64,000 nucleotides of DNA, from contig NZ_JAJSSH010000008.1 of NCBI RefSeq assembly GCF_021403115.1, positions 124,001 to 188,000 on the forward strand, written 5' to 3'. The translations under genes were made by a program, and so were the position numbers. The notes under the pieces were generated by a model. The model ran no database searches. It saw only the letters and a program-made list of their open reading frames with translations, and was not told the DNA's origin. Below are positions 18,407-28,216 of this stretch, one piece after another; the stretch's first letter is position 1, and each line of letters starts with the position of its first letter. The stretch is from Sphingobium sufflavum. GTDB taxonomy: Bacteria > Pseudomonadota > Alphaproteobacteria > Sphingomonadales > Sphingomonadaceae.

Positions 18407-19788
18407 AATCCTTTCTCGCCCGGTTCCGGCCCTCCACCCTCGCCTCCCGGCTGGTCGTGGTGGCCGCGCTGCTGCTGCTGGTCGCGCAGCTCATCAGCTT
18501 TGCCCTGCTGGTGAAGGAAAACCGGCGGCAGTGGGTGACGGTCAGCGCGGCCCCGGCGGCGCTGCGCATCATCGACACCATCGAGGGTGGGGACGAAGAA
18601 CGGACCCGCGCCTTTCAGGAGCATGGCCGCATCGCCATCGCCACCCGCGCGCCGGCCTTTGCCGGGCGCAGCGAGCCGGCCATCGCCGCCCGCGCCGCCG
18701 AGATGTTCGAAAATGCCGGCATCCATGTGCGCAGCGTCGTGGCGACCGTCGAACAGGTGGTGGACCAGGAACAACGCCCGCCCCGGCCGACGAAAACCGC
18801 CCGCCCGCGCGGGATGGACGGCCTGGACGGGCAGGACAAGCCGCGCGCCCGCAACCTCCTGCGCCTGACCGTGCAGACCGGGGACGGCCGCTGGATCACC
18901 GCCATGGGCCGGGTGCGCGATGGCGGACCGCCGCTGGCGCGCCTGTTGATCTGGCAGACACTGCTCATCTATGCTGCGGTGCTGCTGCCCCTGCTGCTGA
19001 TCGCGCGCCGCCTGTCCGCGCCGCTGGGCGCGCTGGCCGTCGCCGCGCGCGATTACAGCCCGCATCGCCAGACCGTCCCGCTGGAGGAGCGCGGCCCCGC
19101 AGACGTGCGCGAACTCAGCCGCGCCTTCAACGACATGCAGACGCGGATCGGCGCGATGCTGGCGGAGAAGGACCATATGCTGGGCGCGATCGGCCATGAC
19201 CTGCGCACTCCCCTCGCCTCCCTGCGCGTCCGGGTGGAGTCGGTCGACGACGCCGATGAGCGGGAGCAGATGGCCGCGACCATCGAAGAGATGAACCAGA
19301 TGCTGGAGGACATCCTCTCGCTGGCCCGCGCGGGCGCCGACCGCCAGCCGCCGCAGCGCGTCGACCTGACCGCGCTGGCCGAGGCGGTGACGGAGGATTT
19401 CGAAGCGATGGGCGCCGACAGCCGGTTCGAGGAGTCGGAGCGCGCCATCGTGCTGGTCCACGCCCCGGCCATCCGCCGCGCGGTCCGCAACCTGATCGAC
19501 AATGCCATCAAATATGGCCAGTCCGCCCGCGTGTCCGTGGCGGTGGTGAACGGTCATGCCCTGTTGCGGGTGATCGACAGCGGCCCCGGCATCGCGCCGG
19601 ACCGTATCCCTGAAATGCTGGAACCGTTCACCCGGCTGGAACAGTCGCGCAACCGGGAGACGGGCGGATCGGGCCTGGGCCTGGCGCTGGTGCGGGTGGT
19701 GATGCGGGCGGAAGGCGGCGAACTGACCCTCTCTAACCGTTCACCCGAAAGCGGCCTGATCGCGGAAATACGCCTGAAACTGGCGTGA
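18403..19788 (+). CDS. Membrane sensor histidine kinase, EnvZ-like
   Basis: 461 residues. The first membrane segment is at ~14-35 and the second at ~188-208, with a ~150-residue periplasmic sensor between them that contains a basic/Pro-rich patch. HAMP follows, then the dimerisation box A-I-G-H-D-L-R-T-P-L-A-S and an ATPase domain with D-N-A-I-K-Y-G, D-S-G-P-G-I and G-G-S-G-L-G-L-A-L. The start at 18403 overlaps the regulator stop (ATGA). All catalytic boxes are intact. Confidence 0.93.
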   Translation: MKSFLARFRPSTLASRLVVVAALLLLVAQLISFALLVKENRRQWVTVSAAPAALRIIDTIEGGDEERTRAFQEHGRIAIATRAPAFAGRSEPAIAARAAEMFENAGIHVRSVVATVEQVVDQEQRPPRPTKTARPRGMDGLDGQDKPRARNLLRLTVQTGDGRWITAMGRVRDGGPPLARLLIWQTLLIYAAVLLPLLLIARRLSAPLGALAVAARDYSPHRQTVPLEERGPADVRELSRAFNDMQTRIGAMLAEKDHMLGAIGHDLRTPLASLRVRVESVDDADEREQMAATIEEMNQMLEDILSLARAGADRQPPQRVDLTALAEAVTEDFEAMGADSRFEESERAIVLVHAPAIRRAVRNLIDNAIKYGQSARVSVAVVNGHALLRVIDSGPGIAPDRIPEMLEPFTRLEQSRNRETGGSGLGLALVRVVMRAEGGELTLSNRSPESGLIAEIRLKLA

Positions 19789-21048
19789 TTGCCGGGGATG
19801 GCGGGGTGATGCCGGGGGCTGTCCGATAGGGTAAAACCTATCTCATGATATACCGTTCTTCGCTCGCCTCCTCCGCCCTGTGACTGGTGGAGTTGACGGC
19901 CGTCCTCGCGATGGGGTGATTGGGAAAAGCCTGCCATGTGAGGAAGCTGGACTGCAATGGGCCGCTTTCAATGGAGCGCGCGCATAGGGATACCGCCCGC
20001 CACAAGAGGGGCCGCGCCCCGCTCCCCGATCCGGGTGAACAGCGCGACATCATTCTGTTCGATGAGGCGTATCCTGTCATGGCCCGTGCCGAGCCACGGG
20101 CCGCTGGTGCCAGCAGAGCCTCATATATGTGCTGAGGCGCGGCCTATCTCGCAAGGCAAAAAAACGGCTGCGGCATGGGCATATCAAAGGATTAAGAGGT
20201 ATTAACCATAAATATTATGAATCAAATATGCACTTCATATTATTGTTTTTATGATATTTTTAATCAAAATAACCGACATTCTCTGCGAGCCACGCAGAGA
20301 GCCGCCAAACTGGCGGAATCCTATGGTTGCCCTCTGCCCCATGCCAACTTGCACAAGGCGCTCCACGCCAGCGCCTGTAACAAGCGGCCTTGAGACTACT
20401 GCGCCGCCTGCCGACATCCCTTCGCAAATGGACTTGCCATCAGAAGAGCAGCTACGGTCTTCCCGCCACCGACACAGCAGGCCGCCATCCCAGACACTGA
20501 ACGCACCCCATCCCGTGAGACAAGGGCCTTCAAGCAAACAGGTTCAACCGATCAGCGTGAACCATCGTCCAGGGAAAGACGTAAGGGAGGGCGATAGGAT
20601 AATCCCGTTCAATCCCTGCTCCATCCGCAAGAGTGAGGGGAACAGGAACTGCGTCCACCGACTGGCCGCAACAGGGGCAGGCTGCCGCATCACGGCTCCG
20701 ACGTGGCAGAACGCGACAGCCCATGAACAGGGCCGGTCGCACCACCGATGACGACCATACCACCGGAACGCAGTCTGTAGCGAAACCATATCACCCCACG
20801 CCATCATCCCTCCCAAGGCACGGGGAGACCAACGATCGTGGCCGACCGTATCGATAAGTGATAACCTATCACATCCAAGAGGAAATCCGCCCCTAAACCG
20901 CCCCGCCTTTCTCTTTCGCCCCCCTCGCCCTCACGCGGAAACATCGGCCGGGACAAATTGTCTACCAAATCACAAGAAATGGGAAATTGGCCCGTTCCAA
21001 CCAGAAGTTTGTTTACCCCCCGGCCCACTCTGGGCCATGGGGAGCGCC
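19789..21048 (+). other. 1.26-kb stretch with no convincing gene, AT-rich core and hairpins
   Basis: Open frames on both strands lack recognisable domains. Features seen: an AT-rich block at ~20196-20270, far below the surrounding GC; two adjacent hairpins, CTCTGCG/CGCAGAG (20281-20299) and CCGCCA/TGGCGG just after; and a palindrome GTGATA-ACC-TATCAC (20858-20872) about 180 bases before the MFS gene. The last could be an operator for that gene. A minus-strand frame at 20530-20763 has C-P-C-C-G-Q but is too weak to call. Confidence 0.4.
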
Positions 21049-22347
21049 ATGCAGCAGGCCAATCCCTCGCCGGAAAAACCCTTTCCGTCGCATCCACTCC
21101 ATGTACCCGCTTTCCGGGCCTATCTGACCGTGCGGTTCGCCGCCGTCATCGCGCAGCAGGGCATGACCCTTATCATCGCGTGGCAGACCTATAATATCGC
21201 CCGGCTGACCATGTCGCCCGCGCTGGCGGTGACGCAACTGGGCCTGATCGGCCTGATCCAGTTCGTCGCGCTGTTCCTGGCGACGCCCCTGTCCGGCCTG
21301 CTCGCGGATCGCTACAACCGGCGTGTCCTCGCCATGCTGACCATTTTGGGGCAGTTGGCGAGCGCGCTGATCCTGGCGGTGTCCAGCTATGAACAATGGA
21401 TCGGATTGCCGCTCATCTTCACGCTGGCGGCGCTGCTGGGCGTGTGCCGCGCCTTTCAGGGGCCGTCGCTGGGGTCGCTGACCGCCAATATCGTGCCGCT
21501 CCCGATCCTGCCGCGCGCCTTTGCACTCAGCAGCATCGCCTGGCAGTCCGGTTCCATCATCGGCCCGGCGATCAGCGGCTATGCCTATGCGATCCAGCCC
21601 CATTTCGCCTATGCCGCCAGCGCCATCCTGTTCCTCGTCTCGCTGCTGATGCTGGCGCTGATGGGACCGGTGAAGCAGGCGCAGCCGGACCGCAAGCGCC
21701 ACCCCCTGCGCCAGATCGTCGACGGCCTCGCCTATGTGAAGCGTAACCGGCTGGTGCAGGCGACGATCACGCTGGACCTGTTTGCCGTCCTGCTGGCCGG
21801 CACGACCGCCCTGTTGCCCGTCTATGCCCGCGACATCCTGCACGTAGGGTCCAAGGGGCTGGGCCACCTCGCCGCCGCACCCGGCATCGGCGCGGCGGCC
21901 ATGGCGCTGTTCTTCTCCATTTTTCCCATGACCCGCAATGTCGGCGTCAAGATGCTGGCGTCCGTCGTGATATTCGGCGCGGCCACCGTCTGTTTTGGCG
22001 CCACCGCCTTCATGCCCGCGATGATCCAGATGCCCGTGGCTCTGGGCGCGATGATGGTGTGGGGCGCGGCGGACATGGTATCGGTCTTCGTGCGCCAGTC
22101 CCTCGTCCAGTTGCACACGCCGGACGAGATGCGCGGCCGGGTCAGCAGCGTCTCCCAGCTCACGATTTCCGCCTCCAACGAACTGGGCGAGGCGGAGTCG
22201 GGCTTTCTCGCCGCCCTGATCGGGCCGGTCAGCGCGGTGATACTGGGCGGCGTGGGCGCCATCGCCGTGACCCTGCTGTGGTCGCGTCTTTATCCGGAAC
22301 TGCGGCTTGCACGCAGCTTCGATCCGCCCGATGTAGCGAACAACTGA
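21049..22347 (+). CDS. MFS exporter, EntS-like
   Basis: 432 residues with about twelve hydrophobic segments. The loop-2 MFS motif reads [10 protein letters not shown] (residues ~84-93), and the second half has an E-M-R-G-R-V-S-S loop. The closest type is the enterobactin-exporter-like EntS/MFS_3 group, which exports siderophores or drugs. The ATG at 21049 follows GGGGAG; an upstream in-frame ATG at 21037 lacks a ribosome site. cysK starts 23 bases after its stop, so they may be co-transcribed. Confidence 0.85.
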   Translation: MQQANPSPEKPFPSHPLHVPAFRAYLTVRFAAVIAQQGMTLIIAWQTYNIARLTMSPALAVTQLGLIGLIQFVALFLATPLSGLLADRYNRRVLAMLTILGQLASALILAVSSYEQWIGLPLIFTLAALLGVCRAFQGPSLGSLTANIVPLPILPRAFALSSIAWQSGSIIGPAISGYAYAIQPHFAYAASAILFLVSLLMLALMGPVKQAQPDRKRHPLRQIVDGLAYVKRNRLVQATITLDLFAVLLAGTTALLPVYARDILHVGSKGLGHLAAAPGIGAAAMALFFSIFPMTRNVGVKMLASVVIFGAATVCFGATAFMPAMIQMPVALGAMMVWGAADMVSVFVRQSLVQLHTPDEMRGRVSSVSQLTISASNELGEAESGFLAALIGPVSAVILGGVGAIAVTLLWSRLYPELRLARSFDPPDVANN

Positions 22348-22370
22348 CGAAGCGAAGGAATCGAACCGCC

Positions 22371-23288
22371 ATGCGTGCATCTTCAATCCTGGAGACGATC
22401 GGCCGCACCCCCCATGTCCGCCTGTCCCGCCTGTTCCCCCACGCCGAAGTGTGGGTGAAGAGCGAGCGGGCCAACCCCGGCGGGTCGATCAAGGACCGTA
22501 TCGCTCTGGCCATGATCGACGCGGCGGAGGCCAGCGGACAACTCCAGCCCGGCGGCACGATCATCGAGCCGACATCGGGCAACACCGGCATCGGCCTGGC
22601 CATGGTCGCCGCGGTCAAGGGCTATCGCCTCGTCCTCGTCATGCCGGAAAGCATGTCGATCGAGCGGCGGCGGGTCATGCTGTCCTATGGCGCGACCTTC
22701 GACCTGACGCCCCGTGAGAAGGGGATGAAGGGCGCCATCGAGCGCGCGCTGGAACTGGTCGCGCAGACGCCCCATAGCTGGATGCCGCAACAGTTCGAAA
22801 ATTCTGCGAATATTGAGGCTCATGTCACGACAACCGCTCAGGAAATTCTGGAAGAGTTCGCGAACGATCCGATCGACGTCCTGATCACCGGCGTCGGCAC
22901 GGGCGGGCATCTGACCGGCTGCGCCAAGGTGCTGAAACAGGCATGGCCCAAGCTGAAGGCCTATGCGGTGGAGCCGACGCTGTCCCCGGTCATCTCCGGC
23001 GGCGCGCCCGGCCCGCATCCCATTCAGGGCATCGGCGCGGGCTTCATCCCCACCAATCTCCAGACGCAGCATATCGACGGGGTGATCCAGGTCGATCCCA
23101 ACGACGCCAAGGAGTTTGCCCGGCGCAGCGCGCGGGAAGAGGGGCTGCTGGTCGGCATTTCGTCCGGCGCGACACTGGCGGCGATTGCGCAGAAACTGCC
23201 GGACCTGCCCGCCAACGCCCGTATCCTGGGCTTCAACTATGACACGGGCGAGCGGTATCTCTCCGTGCCGGACTTCCTGCCGGAATAA
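22371..23288 (+). CDS. cysK: Cysteine synthase (O-acetylserine sulfhydrylase)
   Basis: 305-residue PLP enzyme making cysteine from O-acetylserine and sulfide. The PLP lysine lies in N-P-G-G-S-I-K-D-R (residues ~35-43), the substrate loop is T-S-G-N-T-G-I, and the phosphate-binding Gly loop is G-V-G-T-G-G-H. The C-terminal S-S-G-A-T segment matches CysK/CysM. The start [11 protein letters not shown] is preceded by a GAAGGA site. It lies between the MFS gene and a SleB-type hydrolase gene (11-base gap). Confidence 0.94.
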   Translation: MRASSILETIGRTPHVRLSRLFPHAEVWVKSERANPGGSIKDRIALAMIDAAEASGQLQPGGTIIEPTSGNTGIGLAMVAAVKGYRLVLVMPESMSIERRRVMLSYGATFDLTPREKGMKGAIERALELVAQTPHSWMPQQFENSANIEAHVTTTAQEILEEFANDPIDVLITGVGTGGHLTGCAKVLKQAWPKLKAYAVEPTLSPVISGGAPGPHPIQGIGAGFIPTNLQTQHIDGVIQVDPNDAKEFARRSAREEGLLVGISSGATLAAIAQKLPDLPANARILGFNYDTGERYLSVPDFLPE

Positions 23289-23299
23289 GGGCGACGGAC

Positions 23300-24601
23300 A
23301 TGGACCAGCAGCCCGGAGCGGCCGGCGGGACGGCGCGGGACGACAGGCGCCGCTGGCCGCTGCTGCTCTGGGCCGCAATCCTGATCGGCATACCGTTGCT
23401 GGTCGCGGCGCTCAGCACGCCCTTCTCCAACCCGTCGCCACAGGCCGGGATCGCGTCACGCACGGCGCAGGGCCATCCCTCCAGCCCGCCGCCCGCCGTG
23501 GAGCCGCTGGAAATCCGACAGATCGCGCCGGAGACGGCCCGCGCGGTCAACGCCGCCATCCCCTTCTCCACCGCGCCCAATCCCGCCGCCCGGCCCTTTG
23601 TCATCGGCGGCGACCCGGACGACCGCGCGCGTGCGACCGACTGCCTCGCCGCAGCGGAACTTTATGAGGCCGGGGACGACAAGTCCGGGCAGGAGGCGGT
23701 GGCGCAGGTCATCATCAACCGCATGCGCCACCCCGCCTTCCCCAAAACCATCTGCGGCGTGGTGTTCCAGGGGGCGGAGCGGACGACGGGCTGCCAGTTC
23801 ACCTTCACCTGCGACGGTGCGCTGGCGCGTATCCCGTCGGCCGCCGCCTGGGCACGGGCGCGGGCGCTGGCGAGCCGGATGCTGTCAGGCGCGGTCGACC
23901 GCCGGGTGGGATATGCCACTCATTATCATACCAACTGGGTCGTGCCCTATTGGAGCAATTCACTCGACAAGATAACATCGGTCGATAGTCATTTGTTTTT
24001 CCGTTGGAAAGGGTGGTGGGGAACACCCGGCGCCTTTCGCGGCAGACAGGGGGGTGCGGAGCCTGCCATCGCGCGGCTCGCCTTTCTCTCACCCGTCCAT
24101 GCCCGCGCCGCGCCGGTGGGGAAGGGCGCGCTGCTCCCGCTCGCCAAACTGCCGGATTTCTCCGATCTCGCCACCCCCGCAGCCGCCATCGGGCGCGACC
24201 GGATCGGCGAACGCTTTGGCGCGGCGCGGCTAGGCGCAATCAATTCGGCGGGGGACGCCTTCATCATGCTGATCGACCCCAAGGCGACACCGGACGCGCT
24301 GGAGCAGCTCGCCCGCCAGATGTGCGGGGGACGGGTCAAATGCCGCCTGCTGGGCTGGACGCGCACCGCCGACATGCCGGAAGCCTTTCCCATCGCCGAC
24401 GCAAAGCTTGCCAGCATGAGCTATGCCTATATGCGTATGACGACTGAAGGACTGGAACGATCCCTTTATAATTGCAGGGAATTTATCGCTGTTCCAAAAG
24501 CGCGCTGTATGCGCGAACGCGCGCCGGTGGCGCGTGCGGTGCCCTCCCCCACCGGGGAAGCGCCGCGAACCGGCACCGAAACCGTCACGCTTGGCCCATA
24601 G
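23300..24601 (+). CDS. SleB-type cell wall hydrolase, membrane-anchored
   Basis: 433 residues. One N-terminal membrane segment (~20-38) is followed by a Pro/Ala-rich stretch and a Hydrolase_2 (SleB/CwlJ) domain at ~115-240: C-L-A-A-A-E-L-Y-E-A-G with its Glu, V-I-I-N-R-M-R-H-P, C-Q-F-T-F-T-C-D and T-H-Y-H-T. The family cleaves peptidoglycan. The ~190-residue C-terminal part has no domain I recognise. Only 11 bases separate it from cysK. Confidence 0.85.
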   Translation: MDQQPGAAGGTARDDRRRWPLLLWAAILIGIPLLVAALSTPFSNPSPQAGIASRTAQGHPSSPPPAVEPLEIRQIAPETARAVNAAIPFSTAPNPAARPFVIGGDPDDRARATDCLAAAELYEAGDDKSGQEAVAQVIINRMRHPAFPKTICGVVFQGAERTTGCQFTFTCDGALARIPSAAAWARARALASRMLSGAVDRRVGYATHYHTNWVVPYWSNSLDKITSVDSHLFFRWKGWWGTPGAFRGRQGGAEPAIARLAFLSPVHARAAPVGKGALLPLAKLPDFSDLATPAAAIGRDRIGERFGAARLGAINSAGDAFIMLIDPKATPDALEQLARQMCGGRVKCRLLGWTRTADMPEAFPIADAKLASMSYAYMRMTTEGLERSLYNCREFIAVPKARCMRERAPVARAVPSPTGEAPRTGTETVTLGP

Positions 24602-24645
24602 GATCACGCCCCCAGGAATCAGGCCCCATACAGGCCCCACCCACA

Positions 24646-26457
24646 TCAGCCACCGGGCAGGAACGCCTCCGCCGGCAGCGCCATCAGCGCATCCGCACCG
24701 CCCTCGATCTCCCGCCGCAGCGCGCCCGCGCGGGGCATCATCCGCTCGGCAAAGAAACGCGCCGTCACGCCCTTGGCCGACAGGAAGGCCGCATCGCCTC
24801 CCCCCGCCTCCGCCAGTGTCGCCGCCGCGCTCGCCATGCGGAGCCACATCAGGCCCAGCGCCACGATGCCGGTCAACTGCATATAGGCGGTCGCCGCCGC
24901 GCCGGCATTGTCCGGCCGGGTCAAGCCATTCTGCATCAGCCACAGGGTTGCGGCCTGCATCTGGCCCGTCGCCTTCTCCAGCGCGTCGGCCAGCGGGACG
25001 AGAGTGCCGCCCCGGCCCCGCGCCTCCGCCACCTCCGCCGCGATGGTGGCGAAGAGGAGCTGCACCGCCCGCCCGCCATTCTGCGGCAGCTTGCGCCCGA
25101 CCAGATCCATCGCCTGCACGCCGTTCGCCCCTTCGTAAATCATCGCGATCCGGGCATCGCGCACATATTGCTCCAGGCCATTTTCGGCGATGTAGCCATG
25201 GCCACCCCAAATCTGTTGCGCGATGACGGTGACATGGAAACCCTGATCGGTGCCATAGCCCTTTATCACCGGGGTCAGTAGGGACAGCAGGTCAGCAGCG
25301 TCCTGCCTTTCCTTATCACTGTCGCCATGATGGGCGAGGTCCGCCTGCAACGCGCCCCACAGGCACAGCGCGCGCAGCCCCTCGGTCAGCGCCTTGCCCT
25401 CCATCAGCATCCGCCGCACATCGGGATGGACGATCAGGGGATCGGCGGGCTGGTCCGGCTCCGCCGCGCCGGTCAGCGCCCGCCCCTGCCGCCGTTCCGT
25501 GGCGTAGAGGGCTGCGTTCTGATAGGCGATCTCCGCCTGCGACAGGCCCTGAAGCCCCACCCACAGGCGCGCCGCGTTCATCATGATGAACATGGCGGCC
25601 AGCCCCTTATGCTCCTCGCCCAGCAGCCAGCCGGTCGCGCCGTCATAGTTCATGACGCACGTCGCGTTGCCATGGATGCCCATCTTACGCTCCAGCGCGC
25701 CACAGGAAACAGCGTTGCGCGCGCCCGGCGTGCCATCCGCCTGCACCAGGAATTTGGGCACGATGAAAAGCGATATGCCTTTACTTCCCACCGGCGCACC
25801 CGGCGTGCGGGCCAGCACGAGATGGACGATATTCTCCGTCAGGTCATGCTCGCCGGCGGAGATGAAGATCTTGGTGCCGGTGATGCTGTGGCTGCCGTCC
25901 GCCTGTGGCTCGGCGCGGGTGCGGATCAGGCCCAGGTCGGTGCCGCACTGCGGTTCCGTCAGGTTCATCGTGCCGGTCCAGCGGCCCGCGACCATCGGCG
26001 GGACGTAGAGCGCCTTCTGCGCCGCCGTCCCCACCGCGAGGATCGCCTCCACCGCACCCTCTGTCAGGCCGCTGTACATGGCGAAACTGTGGTTCGCGCT
26101 GTTGAGATATTCATTCGCCGCCGCCGACACCATGGCGGGCAAGCCCTGCCCGCCAAACGCCTCCGGCGAACCCAGCGTCGTCCATCCGCCGGCGATCATC
26201 GCCGCATAGGCTTCCCGAAAGCCGTCGGGCGTGGTGACGCTGCCATCCGACTGCCGGGTGCAGCCCTGCACGTCCCCCGTGCGGTTGAGGGGCAGCAGCC
26301 GTTCCGCCGCGAACCGGCCCGCTTCCTCCAGCACCGCGCCCACCACATCCGGCGTGGCGCCCGCAAAGGCCGGTATCCGCGCCGCCAGCGCCTCCATCCC
26401 CAGCACCTGCTCCAGGATGAAACGGCTGTCTTTGACGGGGGCGGTATAGGAAGGCAT
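24646..26457 (-). CDS. Long-form acyl-CoA dehydrogenase (DmdC/FadE-like)
   Basis: 603 residues, longer than the usual ~390, matching the group that includes 3-methylmercaptopropionyl-CoA dehydrogenase. The FAD region shows M-N-L-T-E-P-Q-C-G-T-D-L-G and I-T-G-T-K-I-F-I-S-A-G-E-H-D. The C-terminal oxidase-like part has I-Y-E-G-A-N-G-V-Q, whose Glu is the family catalytic base. The start at 26457 follows a GAGGAGAG site. It stands alone on the minus strand, so the acyl-CoA substrate cannot be assigned. Confidence 0.9.
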   Translation of the reverse strand: MPSYTAPVKDSRFILEQVLGMEALAARIPAFAGATPDVVGAVLEEAGRFAAERLLPLNRTGDVQGCTRQSDGSVTTPDGFREAYAAMIAGGWTTLGSPEAFGGQGLPAMVSAAANEYLNSANHSFAMYSGLTEGAVEAILAVGTAAQKALYVPPMVAGRWTGTMNLTEPQCGTDLGLIRTRAEPQADGSHSITGTKIFISAGEHDLTENIVHLVLARTPGAPVGSKGISLFIVPKFLVQADGTPGARNAVSCGALERKMGIHGNATCVMNYDGATGWLLGEEHKGLAAMFIMMNAARLWVGLQGLSQAEIAYQNAALYATERRQGRALTGAAEPDQPADPLIVHPDVRRMLMEGKALTEGLRALCLWGALQADLAHHGDSDKERQDAADLLSLLTPVIKGYGTDQGFHVTVIAQQIWGGHGYIAENGLEQYVRDARIAMIYEGANGVQAMDLVGRKLPQNGGRAVQLLFATIAAEVAEARGRGGTLVPLADALEKATGQMQAATLWLMQNGLTRPDNAGAAATAYMQLTGIVALGLMWLRMASAAATLAEAGGGDAAFLSAKGVTARFFAERMMPRAGALRREIEGGADALMALPAEAFLPGG

Positions 26458-26622
26458 GTCTCTCTCCTCGATCCGGCCCGGTTGCCGCGGGTGCCGGTTG
26501 GCGAAAGGCGCGGGTGGAGCCGCGCCCGTCACGGAAACGCGGACACTGCGCCCTTCGCTCCCGAACCGGATGATGGCGCGTTACGCCGCCGGATCAAATC
26601 GAAAAATGGCGGGAGAGCGCGG

Positions 26623-27186
26623 TCAGCCGCCGCAGAGCGCCGCGCCATCATTGGCCATGACGCCATCCGCCGCCGCCCGGTCCATGCCGATGCGCGGGAA
26701 ACTGACCCCGGCGAACGACCCGCGCGCGCTGCACAGGCTGGCGCAACCGCGATCCACCGCGCCCGGCATGGCGATGCGGTCGCCGTCATAACGGGCGGTG
26801 ACGGTGCAGCGGCCGCCGTCGAACCGCAGGATGAGGAGATCGCCCGCCCGGCTGGCCTTGCCAGACCCCCGGCAATATTCCTCCTCCCCGATGCGGATTT
26901 CCACGCCGAAGCGATAGGATTTTGCTTCACCCCCGGAAGGCAGGACACACAGCCGATCCTCCCCGCCATCATAGGCGCGGCCATAACTGCCGACCGGTTC
27001 CACCGATCCGTCTTCCCCGATCACCCCGCTTTCGGTGGCCAGCGCCTCCAGCGCGTCGGCCGCCGCATTGCCCCCGGCGACCGGCTGCGCGTCATTCCCG
27101 GCGCCGGGCACCGGACCGCCACAGGCCGGGAGGATGAGAAGCATTGCCACCGCCATCTGGCGCACGGCGTCATGCGTCGTCCGCAT
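26623..27186 (-). CDS. Small lipoprotein, function unknown
   Basis: 187 residues with a lipoprotein signal: Arg-containing start, hydrophobic run and lipobox L-P-A-C-G-G (Cys at ~22). The mature part is acidic and contains four further Cys residues (L-C-V-L, Y-C-R-G, C-T-V-T, C-A-S-L-C) and ends A-L-C-G-G, suggesting disulfides in the periplasm. The ATG at 27186 overlaps the hisI stop by 17 bases; an ATG at 27156 would avoid overlap but gives a very short signal. No family is recognised. Confidence 0.65.
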   Translation of the reverse strand: MRTTHDAVRQMAVAMLLILPACGGPVPGAGNDAQPVAGGNAAADALEALATESGVIGEDGSVEPVGSYGRAYDGGEDRLCVLPSGGEAKSYRFGVEIRIGEEEYCRGSGKASRAGDLLILRFDGGRCTVTARYDGDRIAMPGAVDRGCASLCSARGSFAGVSFPRIGMDRAAADGVMANDGAALCGG

Positions 27187-27544
27187 GCACCCATTCCAGC
27201 CCATCGCCGACGACCCGACGGTAGAAACAATCCTTGCGCCCCGTATGGCAGGCTGGCCCCGCCGGACGGCAGATCAGCCAGATCGCATCCTGATCGCAGT
27301 CAATGCGAATATCCTCCACATGCAGGATATGGCCGGACGTCTCGCCCTTCTTCCACAGCGCCTGCCGGCTGCGCGACCAGAAATGGGCGATGCGCGTCTC
27401 CACGGTCAGCGCCAGCGCCTCCGCGTTCATATGGGCAAGCATCAGCAGCTCACCGGTCGCGGAATCGCTGGCGACGGCGGTGATAAGGCCGTCTCGGTCA
27501 TATTTGGGATCGAGGACCAGCCCCTCGTCGCGTGCGTCTGTCAT
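27170..27544 (-). CDS. hisI: Phosphoribosyl-AMP cyclohydrolase
   Basis: Opens the adenine ring of phosphoribosyl-AMP in histidine synthesis. 124 residues, the monofunctional alphaproteobacterial length without the HisE part. Metal-binding residues are visible: D-C-D-Q-D and the Cys/His set [28 protein letters not shown] is the family signature. No other his gene is in the window. The lipoprotein gene overlaps its 3' end. Confidence 0.95.
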   Translation of the reverse strand: MTDARDEGLVLDPKYDRDGLITAVASDSATGELLMLAHMNAEALALTVETRIAHFWSRSRQALWKKGETSGHILHVEDIRIDCDQDAIWLICRPAGPACHTGRKDCFYRRVVGDGLEWVHADDA

Positions 27545-27688
27545 AATCCGGCTATAGGAGCGGCAGGCGACGGGGAAAAGCCTCCATCATCGAGCAGATT
27601 GGCAAATGGGGCGGAACCATAACCCTGACGGGTGATTGCCTGCATAGGCGGTAAAGACTATGGTAAACATCCCGCGTCAGGAAGAGAC

Positions 27689-28006
27689 ATGGCCAGAGAC
27701 TCGTCATCTGCATCGAAGAGCCGGGCGCTCGTCGCCCGCGCAGAGCGGATGCCCAGCCATTATGTGAGCGCGATCACTGGTCCCACCGTGCCGCCGTTCC
27801 GTAGCCGCATCCGCAACATCTCCACATCGGGCATGTTGATCGATGGGCCGCCGCAGATCAGCATCGGCGATGTCATCAGCGCCTCCATCCCCGGCAATGG
27901 CGACGTCCTGGGCACCATCGTGCGGAAGAAGGATGGCACGGCGGGGGTAAAGTTCATCCAGGAGCTGGATCTGGCCGCTTTTCTGGAACATGCGCCGCCG
28001 GATTAG
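27689..28006 (+). CDS. Small PilZ-domain protein
   Basis: 105 residues with a PilZ-like pattern: basic N-terminus (R-A-L-V-A-R-A-E-R), I-R-N-I-S-T-S-G-M-L for N-x-S-x-x-G, G-D-V-I-S-A-S-I-P-G and G-V-K-F-I at the end. The usual R-x-x-x-R c-di-GMP motif is partly represented by R-A-E-R, so binding is plausible but unproven. The ATG at 27689 follows GAAGAG. It diverges from hisI. Confidence 0.7.
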   Translation: MARDSSSASKSRALVARAERMPSHYVSAITGPTVPPFRSRIRNISTSGMLIDGPPQISIGDVISASIPGNGDVLGTIVRKKDGTAGVKFIQELDLAAFLEHAPPD

Positions 28007-28216
28007 GGGCGTTTGGTTGGGCGGGAAAGCGGTCGCTCCAAGGCATGGCGTCGTTCTAAGGCAGGCGCGTTGGTCGGCATTGCACTGGGTGCAGCGAGCG
28101 GTGATTGGCCGGGGACAAGCCGGTTTCCGTTAAGATGGGCACGGGTGGCATAGTCCTGGGGTGCGCAGAACATGTCCGACGTCACCCCTGCCCTTGGCGA
28201 GCCGGCAATGGCAGGC

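Noticed and set aside
20530..20763. Minus-strand 77-codon frame with C-P-C-C-G-Q
   Set aside because: A lone Cys motif without ribosome site or a recognisable fold is not enough to call a gene.
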